Positions 26,180 to 35,474 are shown, numbered from the stretch's first letter. The stretch: DNA of 51,165 nucleotides from JAWXBM01 sp034440115 (GCA_034440115.1 JAWXBM010000106.1:1-51165); one strand, 5' to 3'. Numbers and translations are program-made. The notes: generated from the letters alone by a model not told the origin.

Positions 26180-28186
26180 TCATTTCCACTGGTAAAGCCG
26201 TGCCTGGCGCCAGTCCGGATAGAGGATTGCCTGCACCCAGAGCGACGGCAGTTCGTCAGAGCGCAGCCACGCGGCATGCCTGATGCAGCCGGCATCCTCG
26301 CGGGGCAGCACTAGCGAAAAGTCAGACAGGGCACCCTGTTGGAAGTAGGCAGGGAAAAAAACCGTCGCGTGTTCCCGGGCAGGGCCAAAATCGAACACGA
26401 GCTCTTTCTTGAAGTAATAGTTGGGATTGTCCGGGCGCCCAAGCCCCGCGGACATTTTTTTTGTGCCGGAAGAACATCCCGGTCCGCCGATGTCGAGCCT
26501 GAGCATGTGGCCATGGATCTTGTTAGCGCCTGGGTATTTCGGAGCGGAGGTTGCCAGAACGACCCCGCCCCCCGGCGTCGGCCTTGCCGTCAGGACCGCC
26601 TCGGTACCGCTCGCCTCGAGGTACTGCCCGAACAGGCGTTGCACGGATACCGTTTGCTCGTGGCGCGCCCATGAATAAGCCCCATATGCAATTGCGCAAA
26701 TTCCAACCAGAATCGCCGCTCCACGGATCCATGCTGCAGGTGTGGGCAACCGGATAGACGTCTCCCGGGCGAATTCATTTCCCCGACTTGACGTCGAAAT
26801 CGAGAGACGGGCAATCCACCCCGAAATAATGCCGACAGGCAACCACGCCAAAAAGGAGAGATGAAAAAAATGCCGGAAATCAAACTGGATCGCTGGATAG
26901 GCGCTCAGGAAAGCTACGGCAAGGATCAGAAACAGGCCGATGCGAACATTCCATGCCAATGCAAACAGTCCGAGGGCAACCCATCCCAAGAGCAGTGATC
27001 TATGGAAGAAGGCGCGGTGATCGGCAAAAAAAGCGCCCCAGGACAGAGGCATTTCAAGCCAAGGGATATTCCAGAAATCATGCCCGATCACTTGCTGGGC
27101 TGATGCCAGTCCCCGCAACATAAAGTCGGCCGGGAAGGTTCTGAATATCTCAAGATAAAGTGCTTTTGAGACTTGGTCATACAATGACGTGCAGTAGCCG
27201 ACGCCCGGCAAAGAAAATGCGCGTTCGGCGTACGACTCGACCGAGCGCCATACCACGAGATCGTCGTAATGATTGAGCCATGAGTAATTGGCCGATGTCA
27301 GGCCTAGCATGCCCGTGTGGATGTCACTGAGTCCAAGCAGACCGAAATGCCACTGGCAGCTGCCAACGTTGGCGTTGACAAATGCCGAAAGTACCGGGCT
27401 TGCGGCGAGAACAAAAGAACCAAGCAGAATCGGTAATGCGAGCATCCCGTCCAAAAGTCCGCTTTTGAGCGGAAGAGGCCTGAAAAACAAGATCGTCGCA
27501 ATGAGCAGGGGCAGCACGATCAATACATCAGGACGGAATCCATAACCAATCCCGAGCCATAGGCCCAGTGCGGCCATGGCGCCGCAGAGCCGGAGCCGCG
27601 TCGGCGTTCTGAGTACCAGCCAGGCGATGACAAACAGCGCAGCGAGGATGAAGGGGGCCTTGTTCATGTCCCGCAGATATGGCAGGAATCGCAATGCCGG
27701 AAGAATCGAAACGATCGTCAATGCGAAGGCGACCGTCACGGGCATCAGCAGCCGGAACAGTGCAAAAACCATGACTGCGGATATTGCCAGCAGTCCAGCA
27801 GCCAGTCCGTCCAGTGCTGGCCATGAAATACCGGTGAATTTCCAGATTTGTGCCGTTGTCGCAAACAGGTGATACCAGACCCTCGTTGATGGGTGGCTGT
27901 CGAGGTTCGCAACCGGGGTGACCGATTCACAAGTGAGCGTTTGCACTTCGGTCCTGAGAAAGCGCTTCATCTCGTCGGTCAGCTTTCCTGACGGATCGAC
28001 GCCGAATGGCTGTCCGCAGGCCATGCGCACGGCTGGCTCGTAATAGGACTGGTAGAACGACGGCTTGACGCCGCGCTCGCGCTCCCAAGTGTAGGCCGAG
28101 AGCCCCATCCAGAACGTCACCGCGGCTACCAGGATGATGGGTAGTGCTTGTTTGAACCGGTCTCGGCCGGGTATTCTGGAAAACAT
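26180..28186 (-). CDS. Polytopic membrane protein, GT-C-like (GtrC-type candidate)
   Basis: A 668-residue protein: one helix near 13-33, a periplasmic-type loop at about 35-110 (SYYEPAVRMACGQPFG and LDSHPSTRVWYHLF), about nine further helices to about 470, then a roughly 190-residue soluble tail rich in beta segments. The layout, helix-loop-helices with a C-terminal soluble domain, resembles polyprenyl-phosphate-dependent GT-C enzymes, but I see no decisive motif. It starts two bases after the GtrA-like stop. With GtrA and the GtrB-like GT2 it could be the serotype-specific transferase of a Gtr module. This role rests on architecture and position only. Confidence 0.7.
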   Translation of the reverse strand: MFSRIPGRDRFKQALPIILVAAVTFWMGLSAYTWERERGVKPSFYQSYYEPAVRMACGQPFGVDPSGKLTDEMKRFLRTEVQTLTCESVTPVANLDSHPSTRVWYHLFATTAQIWKFTGISWPALDGLAAGLLAISAVMVFALFRLLMPVTVAFALTIVSILPALRFLPYLRDMNKAPFILAALFVIAWLVLRTPTRLRLCGAMAALGLWLGIGYGFRPDVLIVLPLLIATILFFRPLPLKSGLLDGMLALPILLGSFVLAASPVLSAFVNANVGSCQWHFGLLGLSDIHTGMLGLTSANYSWLNHYDDLVVWRSVESYAERAFSLPGVGYCTSLYDQVSKALYLEIFRTFPADFMLRGLASAQQVIGHDFWNIPWLEMPLSWGAFFADHRAFFHRSLLLGWVALGLFALAWNVRIGLFLILAVAFLSAYPAIQFDFRHFFHLSFLAWLPVGIISGWIARLSISTSSRGNEFARETSIRLPTPAAWIRGAAILVGICAIAYGAYSWARHEQTVSVQRLFGQYLEASGTEAVLTARPTPGGGVVLATSAPKYPGANKIHGHMLRLDIGGPGCSSGTKKMSAGLGRPDNPNYYFKKELVFDFGPAREHATVFFPAYFQQGALSDFSLVLPREDAGCIRHAAWLRSDELPSLWVQAILYPDWRQARLYQWK

Positions 28187-28188
28187 GC

Positions 28189-28647
28189 TTATCGACGAAA
28201 CGCCCAGTATTTGGCAAAAAGAAAATTGGCTGTCACGACCGCGATCATCAGCAAAACCTGGCAGAGAAAAGGATCACCGCCCCAGTAGTCAACAAGAAGA
28301 TAAAGCACCGCCAGATTAATCAAAAAAGTACCGACATTCGGAATCAAGTGTTTGAAAAAACGATGCCGAAACGTGAAATCCGTCTCCGGGCGGAATACCC
28401 AGACAAAATTGAGAACATAGGTAAAAATGGTGCCAGCGAGAAAAGCCGCGATCAGCGCCAAAAGGTAATGAATTTGCAGCACATAAAGGCCAACCACAAA
28501 AATCAAAAATGTGAGTATTGCGTTCAACCCGCCAGTCATTAAATAGCGTAAGAGCTCTGGCAAGGTAATGTTGCGCAGTAATTGACGGGTTCTTGCCAAT
28601 GACAGTGCGGACGTTGACTTCTTTGTGTTTATGGATTCGGGGCCCAT
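28189..28647 (-). CDS. GtrA-family membrane protein
   Basis: A 152-residue protein with four helices and the GtrA signature: LRYLMTGGLNAILTFLIF at the start, FLAGTIFTYVLNFVWVFRP in the second helix region, and the terminal ANFLFAKYWAFRR. GtrA proteins are thought to flip undecaprenyl-phosphate-linked sugars. The ATG at 28647 overlaps the stop of the amidotransferase in a TGATG arrangement; a TTG three codons earlier is less likely. The adjacent GT-C-like gene and the GtrB-like GT2 at 20132 make a Gtr-type side-branch system plausible. Confidence 0.92.
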   Translation of the reverse strand: MGPESINTKKSTSALSLARTRQLLRNITLPELLRYLMTGGLNAILTFLIFVVGLYVLQIHYLLALIAAFLAGTIFTYVLNFVWVFRPETDFTFRHRFFKHLIPNVGTFLINLAVLYLLVDYWGGDPFLCQVLLMIAVVTANFLFAKYWAFRR

Positions 28648-30647
28648 CAAAAACAATCCTCTCGTCCCTCAATCCACGATTCATGCCACAACACGGCATT
28701 GAGCACGGTCCACAGATGGAAACTGTAACCGCCGCGCCCTTCGATCTGCTGTTTTAACAGGCCCCGGAAGTAGTCGTTGTCCAGAAACCCGTCTTTCCGG
28801 ATACGTGAGCGTTCGAATGCAGCAACACAACGCTTGGCAAAACTCTCTTCCCTGAACCATTGCTCCATCGGGGCGCCGAAGCCCTGTTTGGTGCGGTAAA
28901 TCATGTCGTGATCCAGGTATGGCTCTGCGGCTTTTTTCAGCAGCCATTTGCCGGTGCCGTCGCGCAGCTTGTAGCTGGGCGGCAGGCTGGTGGCGAAGTT
29001 GACGACATCGTGGTCGAGGAAAGGCACCCGCGCTTCGATTGAATGCGCCATGGTCAGCTTGTCCACTCGCATTAGCAGGTGCTCCGGCAGACGGAGTTTC
29101 ATTTCCATGTACGGGATTTTCTGCAGCACGTCCGGATCGAGGACATCCAGTCCGCCGAGGTAGTGCTGGACGACGTTATGGCTGTCAGTGGCGGTAAATC
29201 CCGGTGGCAGCAGACCCGGCACCGGGCAATGGATTTCTTCGGCAAACGGTCCTGCGTTCGGGGTCAGCTGGTTGCGCATGCCGCCCCACCAGCAGGCGGC
29301 GCCGCCCCAGAACATTTCCTGCCCGGCGCGGGCACGGTTGATGATGTCAACGTCTTCCGCAGGGCGCCCGGTCAGCCCCTGGCGGGCGCCGCCCAGCAGG
29401 TTGCGCCACCACGATGCAGCGCCGCGGGCCGCAGGCTGATAAACAGATTCGTATTTGTTACGGTAATGCTCGCACCACCAGTAGCCGAGGAAGTTCTCGT
29501 CCGCACCTTCGCCGACCTGGACGACGGTAGTCCCGCTGTCTTTGACCAGTTTGGAGAGGAAATACAGCGGGATGCAGACGTTGTCGGCGATGGGTTCATC
29601 TTGGAGCTGCACCAGCAACGGCAGGAAGTTCTGCGCATCCCGGTGGTTGATGATCGATTCATGGTGATCGGTGCGATAGCGTTCGCTCAGGCGGCGGGCG
29701 TAACGGAATTCATTGGTGTCTTCCTGGCCTTCGTAACCGATGGTGAAGGTGGAGACGGGGCGGTCCATCAGTTCGGACATCAGCGCCACGTTCATGCTGG
29801 AATCAACGCCACCCGAAAGCAGCACTCCAAAGGGCACGTCGGACACCATGCGGCGTTTGATGGATAGCCGGAGCAGACGGGTCAGTTCGGCGGTTGCGTC
29901 CTGCTCGCTCAGATCCGATGGGCGCAGGGTGCTTGCTGCATCCGGGCGGCAATCCCAGTAGGTGTTTGAGGTGGCCTGTCCGCGGTGGTCGATGGTGATG
30001 GTATGTCCGGCCGGCAGCTTGAAAATGCCCCGGAACAGCGTCAGTGGGGCGGGGGTCACGATAAACGTCAGGTAATGCCAGAACGCGGTGCGATCCATCT
30101 GCGGCGAAACGGCGGGGTGTGCGAAAAGCGCGCGGATTTCCGAGGCAAACAGCCATTCGCCGGCATCAGTACGGGTGAAATACAGGGGTTTGATACCCAC
30201 GCGATCCCGGACCAGGTGCAAAACAGGGCGTTCGCGGTTACGAATATCGTAAATGGCAAAGGCAAACATGCCGTAAAAGCGGTGCACGCAGTCAAGGCCC
30301 CATTCCTCATAGGCATGGAGCAGCACTTCGGTGTCTGAGTGGTCGGTGACCCAGCGATACTTGCCCAGAGCCATCAATTCCTGCCGCAGCTCGGCGTGAT
30401 TGTAGATCTCACCGTTGAAAGTCACCACGACACTGTTGTCGTGGTTAGTCATCGGCTGGGCTGCGGCAGTGGAGAGATCAATGATCGACAGGCGGCGGTG
30501 GGCCAGTGCGCAGCGGCCGTCTGCCGCGCGCCACAATCCGCCACCGTCAGGACCCCTGTGCACCATGCGGTCGCGCATGGCGGTCAATACACCATCATCA
30601 CATACGGCTTGCCCTGTGGGACGATAAGCCCCTGCTATGCCACACAT
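28647..30647 (-). CDS. asnB: Asparagine-synthase-like glutamine amidotransferase, copy 2
   Basis: A 666-residue enzyme with the same two domains as the copy at 15457: MCGIAGAY with Cys2, HRGPDGGG, FNGEIYNH, the PP-loop LLSGGVDSS at 276-284 and VQVGEGADENFLGYWW. Compared with copy 1 it is longer by about 33 residues, mainly between the PP-loop and the C-terminal helices, and the GADE is followed by NFLGY instead of LFWGY. The two copies are clearly diverged rather than recent duplicates, so they may amidate different uronic acids or different positions. It begins 3 bases after the coiled-coil methyltransferase stop. Confidence 0.92.
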   Translation of the reverse strand: MCGIAGAYRPTGQAVCDDGVLTAMRDRMVHRGPDGGGLWRAADGRCALAHRRLSIIDLSTAAAQPMTNHDNSVVVTFNGEIYNHAELRQELMALGKYRWVTDHSDTEVLLHAYEEWGLDCVHRFYGMFAFAIYDIRNRERPVLHLVRDRVGIKPLYFTRTDAGEWLFASEIRALFAHPAVSPQMDRTAFWHYLTFIVTPAPLTLFRGIFKLPAGHTITIDHRGQATSNTYWDCRPDAASTLRPSDLSEQDATAELTRLLRLSIKRRMVSDVPFGVLLSGGVDSSMNVALMSELMDRPVSTFTIGYEGQEDTNEFRYARRLSERYRTDHHESIINHRDAQNFLPLLVQLQDEPIADNVCIPLYFLSKLVKDSGTTVVQVGEGADENFLGYWWCEHYRNKYESVYQPAARGAASWWRNLLGGARQGLTGRPAEDVDIINRARAGQEMFWGGAACWWGGMRNQLTPNAGPFAEEIHCPVPGLLPPGFTATDSHNVVQHYLGGLDVLDPDVLQKIPYMEMKLRLPEHLLMRVDKLTMAHSIEARVPFLDHDVVNFATSLPPSYKLRDGTGKWLLKKAAEPYLDHDMIYRTKQGFGAPMEQWFREESFAKRCVAAFERSRIRKDGFLDNDYFRGLLKQQIEGRGGYSFHLWTVLNAVLWHESWIEGREDCF

Positions 30648-30650
30648 GGA

Positions 30651-32009
30651 TCAGCCTTTGGGTGGATTGCGCAGGTTGCGCACAAAGCGCACCAAACGTC
30701 GCAACGGATTGCGGGCCACTCGAAGCTGATCTTCCAGTATGGCAACTTGATTCAAGGTGGAGGCCAGTTGGCTCTGTAACAAGGCTATATCTCCATGCAC
30801 AGGTTCGATCTCGAGGATATGCGCGAGCAGTTTTTCCCGTCGCAGTTTTTGGTAATCGGAGACTCGTTGCTCAAAATGCGCAGCGTCTTCCTTGCGGCAG
30901 GCAAAGCCGAACAGGATGGGCGTGGCCAGGGCCAAGCGTTCGAGCAGGGCAACCGGCAGCCCAATGCTACGCAACAGATAATTGTTTTCTTCAGAAAGTT
31001 TGTTATCCGTGACCCGGCCTTGAAGCAATGAATACGCCCCGCGTTGTTTGCCCAGCGCATAGGAAACAAGTTCGGACAGATCAAGTCCATATTGTCCGTC
31101 CAGAGCCAGCAGTCGGTAGCCACAACGATCCAGCAAACGCTCGATGGTTTCTGGGTTGAACAGATTAATATGACCCGGCGTGTCGTATCCGCCGTTGACG
31201 AAAGAGCAATCTTCGCGTTGCATGCGCACCAGCGGCGAGTTCTGGTTCGGCACAGAAAATGCCAGCAGGCCATTGGGCGCCAAGTGCTGGAGACAATCCT
31301 GCAATACCGTAGCAGGTTCGACCATGTGCTCAAGCGATTCCCAGAACGAAATCAGATTGAATTGCTGTTGCTGCAGACCATGGTCGGATACATGGAAAAC
31401 CTTAAAACCAGTCTTGGTCGATAGGGCAATGCATTCGCGGGACGACTCAACGCCGGTCGCCTGCAGTCCCCGGGCATGCGCCGCCTGCAGGGAGTGCCCG
31501 AGACCGCAACCCATGTCGAGATAGCGCAAAGGACTCGTTCCTGACAGCAACGGGATGAGTTCGTCCAGATAAGCGCCGATCCGTTCAAGATTGGACTGAC
31601 GGCTGTTTTCGGTGCTGCGGCCTTCCAGAGTGCGTTGTAATACTTCGAAGGCTTTGGGATTTTCTGTAAAAAAACGTTCGAACAGCTCAGCCTCGACTTT
31701 CAGTGGCACATACCAGCACCCGCACGGGATGCATTCAACATAGGGATAACCGTCGTAAGATTGAAACAATGATCGCGCATCATCCTGTCCGCAGGCTGGG
31801 CAGTGCCGTTTAGTAAGACCGGCAATGAGATGGCGACCACTCTCGTTCCAGAGCCGCACACCTTCAGCCCAGTCGGACTGGGTGGTCGTGGAAAACGGGG
31901 TCGAAATGCCGTAGGCACTGGAAGCCTCAGCAGCATGGGTCTCCCGTGCCGCGATTTCGGCAGCCAGGCGGAGTAGAACGAATACCAGATGATTGTAGTT
32001 CTGCTTCAT
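30651..32009 (-). CDS. Zinc-ribbon methyltransferase with C-terminal coiled coil
   Basis: A 452-residue protein from the ATG at 32009; the TTG at 32081 would overlap the preceding gene. It has an N-terminal helix, then a CPAC...CIPC zinc-ribbon (Cys70, 73, 93, 96), then a class I methyltransferase core: YLDMGCGLGHSL, ATGVESSRECIAL, ISFWESLEHMVEPA and LLAFSVPNQNS. The final 80 residues contain heptad-like runs (QRVSDYQKLRREKLLAHIL; IALLQSQLASTLNQVAILED), followed by a basic tail. Methyltransferase plus coiled coil recalls chain-terminating enzymes such as WbdD, which set O-antigen length for Wzm/Wzt export, though no kinase domain is seen. The resemblance in layout is a hypothesis. Confidence 0.85.
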   Translation of the reverse strand: MKQNYNHLVFVLLRLAAEIAARETHAAEASSAYGISTPFSTTTQSDWAEGVRLWNESGRHLIAGLTKRHCPACGQDDARSLFQSYDGYPYVECIPCGCWYVPLKVEAELFERFFTENPKAFEVLQRTLEGRSTENSRQSNLERIGAYLDELIPLLSGTSPLRYLDMGCGLGHSLQAAHARGLQATGVESSRECIALSTKTGFKVFHVSDHGLQQQQFNLISFWESLEHMVEPATVLQDCLQHLAPNGLLAFSVPNQNSPLVRMQREDCSFVNGGYDTPGHINLFNPETIERLLDRCGYRLLALDGQYGLDLSELVSYALGKQRGAYSLLQGRVTDNKLSEENNYLLRSIGLPVALLERLALATPILFGFACRKEDAAHFEQRVSDYQKLRREKLLAHILEIEPVHGDIALLQSQLASTLNQVAILEDQLRVARNPLRRLVRFVRNLRNPPKG

Positions 32010-32040
32010 ATCTGACAATAAAACGCGAAATGGAGTTGAG

Positions 32041-32613
32041 TCATCGAATCTTGCGCCACCTGAATACCGCCGGACTGACAAGACTGGAAATCCAAGCGGA
32101 CCCCAGTCCAGCTCGGCAAAGCCAGCGATAGATTAACAACCTGAATTTCCGGTAGTGCAGCCGATCGCGCAGACCGTTCGCACCAAACCAGCGCACCACC
32201 CCGTATGCAGGGTCGTGCGCCATGTAAACGCCATGATTGTTGCGAATAATATCGTAAATATTTGATTCTAAAAGATTTTTTACTAAAACGCCATAGGCGT
32301 CATACGGTGCGCACGAGGCCCAAATCCGGCAGGCTGAGGCTTCCGCAGAGTTCTTGAGAGTGGCGAAAGACGAGACCTCAATAAATTTGAGAGCGGGTGC
32401 GGTATTGATAGTCATCTGCTGGGCTTCGGCAAAACTTGGCGTGTGGAAAACGGATAACTTCGTAGAAGGCACCATTGATCGCCAAGTGCTGATCGTTGCA
32501 GCGAGTTCTTGTGGCTCGCCGTCTGCAATCAGCGCCAAAGCTGGAAGTTCGCCAGATTGGCTGGCCTGAGCAAGGTCAGCGTAACGACAGGGACGCGGCC
32601 ATTCAAATGTCAT
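32041..32613 (-). CDS. Hypothetical protein of unknown family
   Basis: A 190-residue protein starting at the ATG at 32613, which overlaps the methyltransferase stop by four bases (ATGA). I do not recognise it. The first part has alpha/beta character (LPALALIADGEPQELAATI, then LSVFHTPSFAEAQQ). The middle has SCAPYDAYGVLVKNLLESNIYDIIRNNHG, and the end is basic and aromatic (WFGANGLRDRLHYRKFRLLIYRW). It has no signal peptide and no clear membrane span. The tight coupling to methyltransferase genes on both sides supports it as a real gene and suggests a partner or accessory role. Confidence 0.72.
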   Translation of the reverse strand: MTFEWPRPCRYADLAQASQSGELPALALIADGEPQELAATISTWRSMVPSTKLSVFHTPSFAEAQQMTINTAPALKFIEVSSFATLKNSAEASACRIWASCAPYDAYGVLVKNLLESNIYDIIRNNHGVYMAHDPAYGVVRWFGANGLRDRLHYRKFRLLIYRWLCRAGLGSAWISSLVSPAVFRWRKIR

Positions 32614-33407
32614 CGTTTGACAGCCTTTCCCCAAAGGAAAAATCCCCATCGACTTTCAAGCCACTGCTTTGTCCGTAAGTTGTTAGGAAGTCCGATGACA
32701 GGAATCTGCTCCGGAGTGAGGCACGAAGTCTGGTATTCGATGTCGTCGAATCCTTCGAAGATCCATTGCAAATCGCGCGGTCCGTAATGATAGACCTGGA
32801 TGTAGCCCGGGCCGTCGGTGTACCAGTTATCCACAGCCTGACGCCCGATGGCCGCATCTTCGCCCAGCGCCCAACCATAATAGAGGCGTGTCTTGAGCCA
32901 GTAGTGCAGGCTGCTTTTGTTGTAGAGCATGATGGTTGCCGTGCCTCCCGGCCGCAAAACACGCCGGATCTCCGCCATGGCCCGGGGCAGATCAGGCACC
33001 AGCAGCAGGACGCCACAGGAATACACATGGTCAAAGCTGGCATCCGGAAAAGGCAGATCGCATGCATTGGCGTTGATGACGTGCGGCTCCAGATCGAAGG
33101 CGCGCAGAAACTGTCGCGTCATCTGGCAGTGCTTCTCCGTCAGATCCACGCCCGTAAGTTTCGCCCCCACGCTGGAGAACATGAAATGATCCGATCCTTG
33201 GCCCACGCCGATTTCGAGCACGGACTTGCCTTCGAATTGATCAAAAGCAGCAATACGGGGAATTTCCGGGTACAGGCCGTAGCGATGTTTCAGCGCGGCT
33301 TCGTAATAAGCGCGCGTGCCCAACTCGAACTGGCCGCCGATATAACGCTGGGCGAGTTCGGCATCTGACGAGGTGTAGTAGTTAATGACGTTTCGGGCGT
33401 CAGACAT
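32610..33407 (-). CDS. Class I SAM-dependent methyltransferase, WEQGPCG-like subfamily, copy B
   Basis: A 265-residue methyltransferase from the ATG at 33407 (the TTG at 33449 is less likely). Motif I is SVLEIGVGQGSDHFMF, followed by LTGVDLTEKHCQMT, DHVYSCGVLLLVPDLP and LRPGGTATIMLYNKSS. The HRYGLYPEIPRIAAF and GxGSD features group it with the genes at 17359 and 40159, but it lacks their PCG N-terminal motif. It is preceded by an 87-base gap containing a candidate promoter element. Its stop is coupled to the unknown gene after it. Target not predictable. Confidence 0.87.
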   Translation of the reverse strand: MSDARNVINYYTSSDAELAQRYIGGQFELGTRAYYEAALKHRYGLYPEIPRIAAFDQFEGKSVLEIGVGQGSDHFMFSSVGAKLTGVDLTEKHCQMTRQFLRAFDLEPHVINANACDLPFPDASFDHVYSCGVLLLVPDLPRAMAEIRRVLRPGGTATIMLYNKSSLHYWLKTRLYYGWALGEDAAIGRQAVDNWYTDGPGYIQVYHYGPRDLQWIFEGFDDIEYQTSCLTPEQIPVIGLPNNLRTKQWLESRWGFFLWGKAVKR

Positions 33408-33481
33408 TATGTTTATGCTATTGATTGCCCTGTTATTCTGGGAAAACAAGGGCTTAGACGCAGAGTGCTGCGAAGGTTGAA

Positions 33482-33487
33482 ATTATA
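33482..33487 (-). promoter_or_regulatory. Candidate -10 element of an internal promoter
   Basis: On the minus strand a perfect TATAAT lies just downstream of the carbamoyltransferase stop, at the head of the 87-base gap before the methyltransferase at 33407. No convincing -35 box is found at 16-18 bases, so this is weak evidence. The AT-rich setting could produce the motif by chance. Confidence 0.25.
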
Positions 33488-33494
33488 GTTAACT

Positions 33495-35474
33495 CTATAT
33501 TGAGCGAATTACTCGTCTGTCCAAATAATTCGCGATACAGAGTACGAGGCTCAATAAAGCAAGAATGGGGCGTGAGTAAAATTTACTGAAGAAGCCTTCA
33601 GCGCCATACTTATCTACCGATAGCCGCACCCACTTTTCGAGCCGTGATTCCGGTATATCAAACCGATCGGGCTCTTGCTTTTTATAATTCCCAACGGCTT
33701 GGGCCGGGGCAATTACCCCGGGAGACATGGGGGGCAATCCTGTAAAGGATTCGAATCCAGGGGCCTTGCCTTCATCAACAACAAAATTACCGACTACAAG
33801 CACATCCATTTTTCCTGCTAAAAAGCTGGCTATTGCATGACTTGGTGTTTCGACTAAAGTTTCACCACCTAAATTAAAGCTGGTGTTCAGCAGTACCGGG
33901 GTTCCGTTGATTTCTCCAAATTTAAGCAACAAAGCGTGAAAAGCTTCGTTTTCAACTTTAGTAACAGTTTGCGCACGAGCGGATCCATCTACATGCGTTA
34001 CTGCAGCCAGCTTGTCTCGAAATTCTTCGCGAACTTTAAATTTATAAAGCATGAAAGGGCTTGCGGCAGAAGCGTTGAAGTAAATATCTGCAAACTCAAG
34101 GGGTACGGCAGGGGCATAGGGACGAAATACCTCGCGCCCCTTTACCTGAGTATTTAAATAGTCGGCCATGGCCTTGTGCTCGGGATTAGCCAAAATACTT
34201 CGGAAGCCAAGGGCTCTGGGGCCACACTCCATCCGACCACGATACCAGCCAACAACAGCACCTTTCGAGAGTCTCGACGCAACATGCTGAATGAGCTCAG
34301 TTTCATCCATGCGTCGAAAAGAGACCCCCGCGTCAGTGAGTGCTTTAGCGATATCTTCGTCACGATAAATGGTACCTAGATCAGCCCGAATGAGAGGGGC
34401 GATACGCTTGGCGCCCTTATTGATGGCGAAATGAGTGGCAATTGCGGCCCCAATAGAGGTGCCGCCATCATAAGAGGCTGGCATGATGTAAATATTCTTG
34501 AAACCAGCCTTTTCCAGAATTGCAGAGTTTGCGTCAATGTTCAAAGCAACTCCACCGGCATAGCAGAGATTTACCTTGCCTGTCCGGATGCGCAGGCAAA
34601 TGGCCATATGTGTGACTGCTTCCTCAAGCAATACTTGTGCGCTCGCCGCCAGATTCGCGTGTTGCTCAGTAATCGCTTCTTCCGGACCTCTTGCCGGGCC
34701 AATGTCCAGCAAGCCCGCCTCCGTGAAAAATGGCTTGTTGAGATAATATTGCATTTTTCTCAGGTCAATAACCACAGCACCGTCGTTTTTAAAATCAAAC
34801 CACGCTCTTAGTTTTTTATAATGGACTGGTTTTCCAAAGGGAGCGAGCCCCATCATTTTCCCGGCGCCACCGATCCATCCGAGCCCCAGATGACTCGCGA
34901 TACCTTCATAAAAAAACCCGATCGATGTGGGGTAGTTCATGGGCGAACCAATTTCTTTTAGTGAGCAACCTTCACCGAAATAATAAGAAGATGTTTCGCG
35001 CTCACCACTGCCGTCAACAACGAGAATTGCAGCATCTTCAAACTGTGATCCAAAGTAGGCTGCAGCTGCATGACACAAATGATGTCTGACAGAAAAGATA
35101 GGCACATGCTTTGGTAACTGAAGTGCGGCGCGGATAAGTGTCGGTGATCTTAAGAAATTCAGATAGAACGGCATCGCTTGAAAAAGCCCCAGGCTATCCG
35201 GATAAAATTTCCGGACAGGATGAAGATAGTAGTGGCGCATCAGCAACCAGGGATCCAAATAAAACCCAACTCCGCCTAAATCTCCGGGTTCTATGCCGAA
35301 ATCGCTTAATACACGTTTGGTTGCCCGGTGAGGAATGCCTTTGGAGTGCTTGATGCCGTTGAAACGCTCCTCCTCTATTGAGGCTGCGACGGCATCGTTT
35401 AGAACCAATGATGCGCTAGCATCATGGAATGTGTCTTGGCACCCATTAATACCGAGGACTGGGCGGTGATCCAT
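33495..35474 (-). CDS. NodU/CmcH-family carbamoyltransferase
   Basis: A 659-residue enzyme. The N-terminal domain opens VLGINGCQDTFHDASASLVL and AASIEEERFNGIKHSKG, the metal and carbamoyl-phosphate binding region. LCHAAAAYFGSQFEDAAILVV, a further HHLCHAA motif and CYAGGVALNID follow. The C-terminal YrdC-related domain has YRGRMECGPRALGFRSIL and FRPYAPAVPLEF. It should transfer a carbamoyl group to a sugar hydroxyl, as in NodU or antibiotic pathways. An AAGGAG ribosome site lies about 6 bases before the ATG at 35474, which overlaps the Wzt stop (TGATG). The gene is more AT-rich than its upstream neighbours. Confidence 0.93.
   Translation of the reverse strand: MDHRPVLGINGCQDTFHDASASLVLNDAVAASIEEERFNGIKHSKGIPHRATKRVLSDFGIEPGDLGGVGFYLDPWLLMRHYYLHPVRKFYPDSLGLFQAMPFYLNFLRSPTLIRAALQLPKHVPIFSVRHHLCHAAAAYFGSQFEDAAILVVDGSGERETSSYYFGEGCSLKEIGSPMNYPTSIGFFYEGIASHLGLGWIGGAGKMMGLAPFGKPVHYKKLRAWFDFKNDGAVVIDLRKMQYYLNKPFFTEAGLLDIGPARGPEEAITEQHANLAASAQVLLEEAVTHMAICLRIRTGKVNLCYAGGVALNIDANSAILEKAGFKNIYIMPASYDGGTSIGAAIATHFAINKGAKRIAPLIRADLGTIYRDEDIAKALTDAGVSFRRMDETELIQHVASRLSKGAVVGWYRGRMECGPRALGFRSILANPEHKAMADYLNTQVKGREVFRPYAPAVPLEFADIYFNASAASPFMLYKFKVREEFRDKLAAVTHVDGSARAQTVTKVENEAFHALLLKFGEINGTPVLLNTSFNLGGETLVETPSHAIASFLAGKMDVLVVGNFVVDEGKAPGFESFTGLPPMSPGVIAPAQAVGNYKKQEPDRFDIPESRLEKWVRLSVDKYGAEGFFSKFYSRPILALLSLVLCIANYLDRRVIRSI

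Noticed and set aside
29079..29867. 262-codon open frame on the plus strand
   Set aside because: Antisense shadow of the second amidotransferase, whose catalytic motifs are intact.
33408..33449. Upstream TTG start for the methyltransferase at 32610
   Set aside because: No ribosome site and no family match for the extra residues; the ATG at 33407 is preferred.
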